Shown: piece by piece, positions 63,287 through 64,000 of the stretch
How the letters are laid out: every line of letters begins with the position of its first letter
How positions within the stretch are numbered: the stretch's first letter is position 1
Source of the DNA: Diplolepis rosae
Taxonomy: Eukaryota; Arthropoda; Insecta; Hymenoptera; Diplolepididae
Assembly: GCA_030998225.1 (NCBI GenBank)
Contig: JAPYXD010000754.1
Span: forward strand, 3,100,001-3,164,000
Direction of reading: 5' to 3'
Length of the DNA: 64,000 nt
Position numbers and translations under genes: made by a program
The notes under the pieces: generated by a model
Told to the model about the DNA's origin: nothing
The model's database searches: none
The model's input: only the letters and a program-made list of their open reading frames with translations

Positions 63287-63435
63287 ATAATGAAGCACGT
63301 CTGTCTAATTCGTTTTAAGAAGAATTATTCAGAAAATCTTTCAATTAACTGTGATTGTCTATACATTTTTTCGTTCTTTTTTCTTTGTTAAATTCTCTAT
63401 CACATTTGCCAAGTTTTCTGGTTGGCCCATGGCCT

Positions 63436-64000
63436 TAATTCGAATGAATCGTTTAATTGTATAAACTGAAATGATTCAACCAAATCGTATTTGAAAAAAT
63501 TTATTTAATTTGTAGCAACTGCACAGAAAAAAAGTCTTAAATTTGTTACGTCTAACAGAAGATTTTGGCTTAAATTTAGCCACCTTGTGTATAAGCGCAT
63601 AAGTCTGTCCTTCTCTAATGGTCTAGTTTTTGTTACATCTTAAAGTTAGCCGACTTTTAGACTTGAATTAAAACTTTTTTTTTACAGTGTGGTCTCTGAT
63701 TATGCATTCATTTTAAATTAAAACCATGTATCACTTATTGATTTGTTACCGACGTGGCCTTAAAAATGTATCTGAATAAAAGAGGAGGGGGAACATTCGT
63801 TTAAAGCATCACTTGAAATTTTGTTGGAATAATCACAGTTCTTAAAATTTAGTCTGTGTAGCATAAAGTTAGCCCTAATTAAAAACTTAATTTAGAACGT
63901 GTGTTCATGTTGACGAGCTTATCTTATTGTTTTAGTTTTGGATAAATCTTATTTTATTCTCTTTTGGAAGTTGAAGCAATTAGTGAGTGATTTTTCTGCT
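63436..64000. other. Gene-free right flank
   Basis: AT-rich, no frames or repeats recognised. Confidence 0.4.

Larger units (their letters stand above)
62263..63435. mobile_element. Family P element, copy 7, hosting T and D
   Basis: TGCAATGGACCAATCAAACC on the left and TTCTGGTTGGCCCATGGCC on the right. Split first by hairpin T and then by a D element; the pieces keep P order (CATGTAAGATGAACTTTTTC, AAACAGAAGATAATGAAG, CACGTCTGTCTAATTCG). Confidence 0.72.

Noticed and set aside
1..64000. CRISPR arrays, rRNA genes and telomeric repeats
   Set aside because: No regularly spaced direct repeats with unique spacers, no rRNA-like stretch and no TTAGG runs; the R1-like element is not in 28S.

Overview
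This is AT-rich eukaryotic DNA, most likely from an insect. The signs are one R1-clade-like non-LTR retrotransposon, many short inverted-repeat DNA elements (MITEs), tRNA-derived retroposons and no dense gene content. I did not recognise a complete host gene. The order cannot be fixed from the sequence. Almost everything I can support is mobile DNA, much of it inserted into other mobile DNA. The few protein-like frames outside elements are short or broken and are given with low confidence.

Layout. 0.15-3.86 kb: a minus-strand R1-like retrotransposon (ORF1 N-terminus, reverse transcriptase, CCHC tail) bounded by an exact 14-bp target-site duplication (TSD); its endonuclease region is missing and one in-frame stop cuts the RT frame. 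3.9-11 kb: hairpin MITEs, a 1.13-kb TIR element (family A, copy 1) inside the end of family P, and an interspersed repeat set. 11.07-14.48 kb: a composite with CACGGAGAAAC ends that holds a second element with perfect 36-bp TIRs and a relic with a THAP zinc-finger frame. 15-31 kb: large hairpins (15.98-16.80, 28.05-29.66), TTAA-flanked elements, copy 2 of family A, and a P copy hosting a 1.3-kb TA-flanked element which itself hosts a TCAGT-rich MITE. 32.65-33.3 kb: a richer, promoter-like stretch. 36.0-36.7 kb: three MITEs nested one inside another. 39.1-41.2 kb: a 2-kb element with inverted arms, each carrying a hammerhead-ribozyme motif; it contains a 9-bp-TSD MITE, which contains a tRNA-derived insert with a 13-bp TSD. 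42-64 kb: Harbinger-like and hAT-like MITEs, copy 3 of family A, tandem repeats at 54.6-55.2 and 60.1-60.8 kb, a 144-codon open frame at 55.25-55.69 kb, and a large AATCCGA-rich hairpin at 62.3-62.8 kb.

How it fits together. The elements form families told apart by ends and target duplications: CAC(G/T)G-ended elements with 2-bp TA, CA or TG duplications; TTAA-flanked elements starting with runs of G; ATGTACTTACAG-ended elements with 9-bp duplications; TA-flanked CTCTCTAAA elements built from TCAGT palindromes; and family P (GGCCATGG..CACGTGAC), a frequent landing site. Undamaged second arms or second copies act as natural empty sites and show the target duplications directly. The most unusual items are the hammerhead-bearing inverted-arm element, the tRNA palindrome, the proof of a CA target for a CACTG-ended MITE, and the nested THAP-containing composite.
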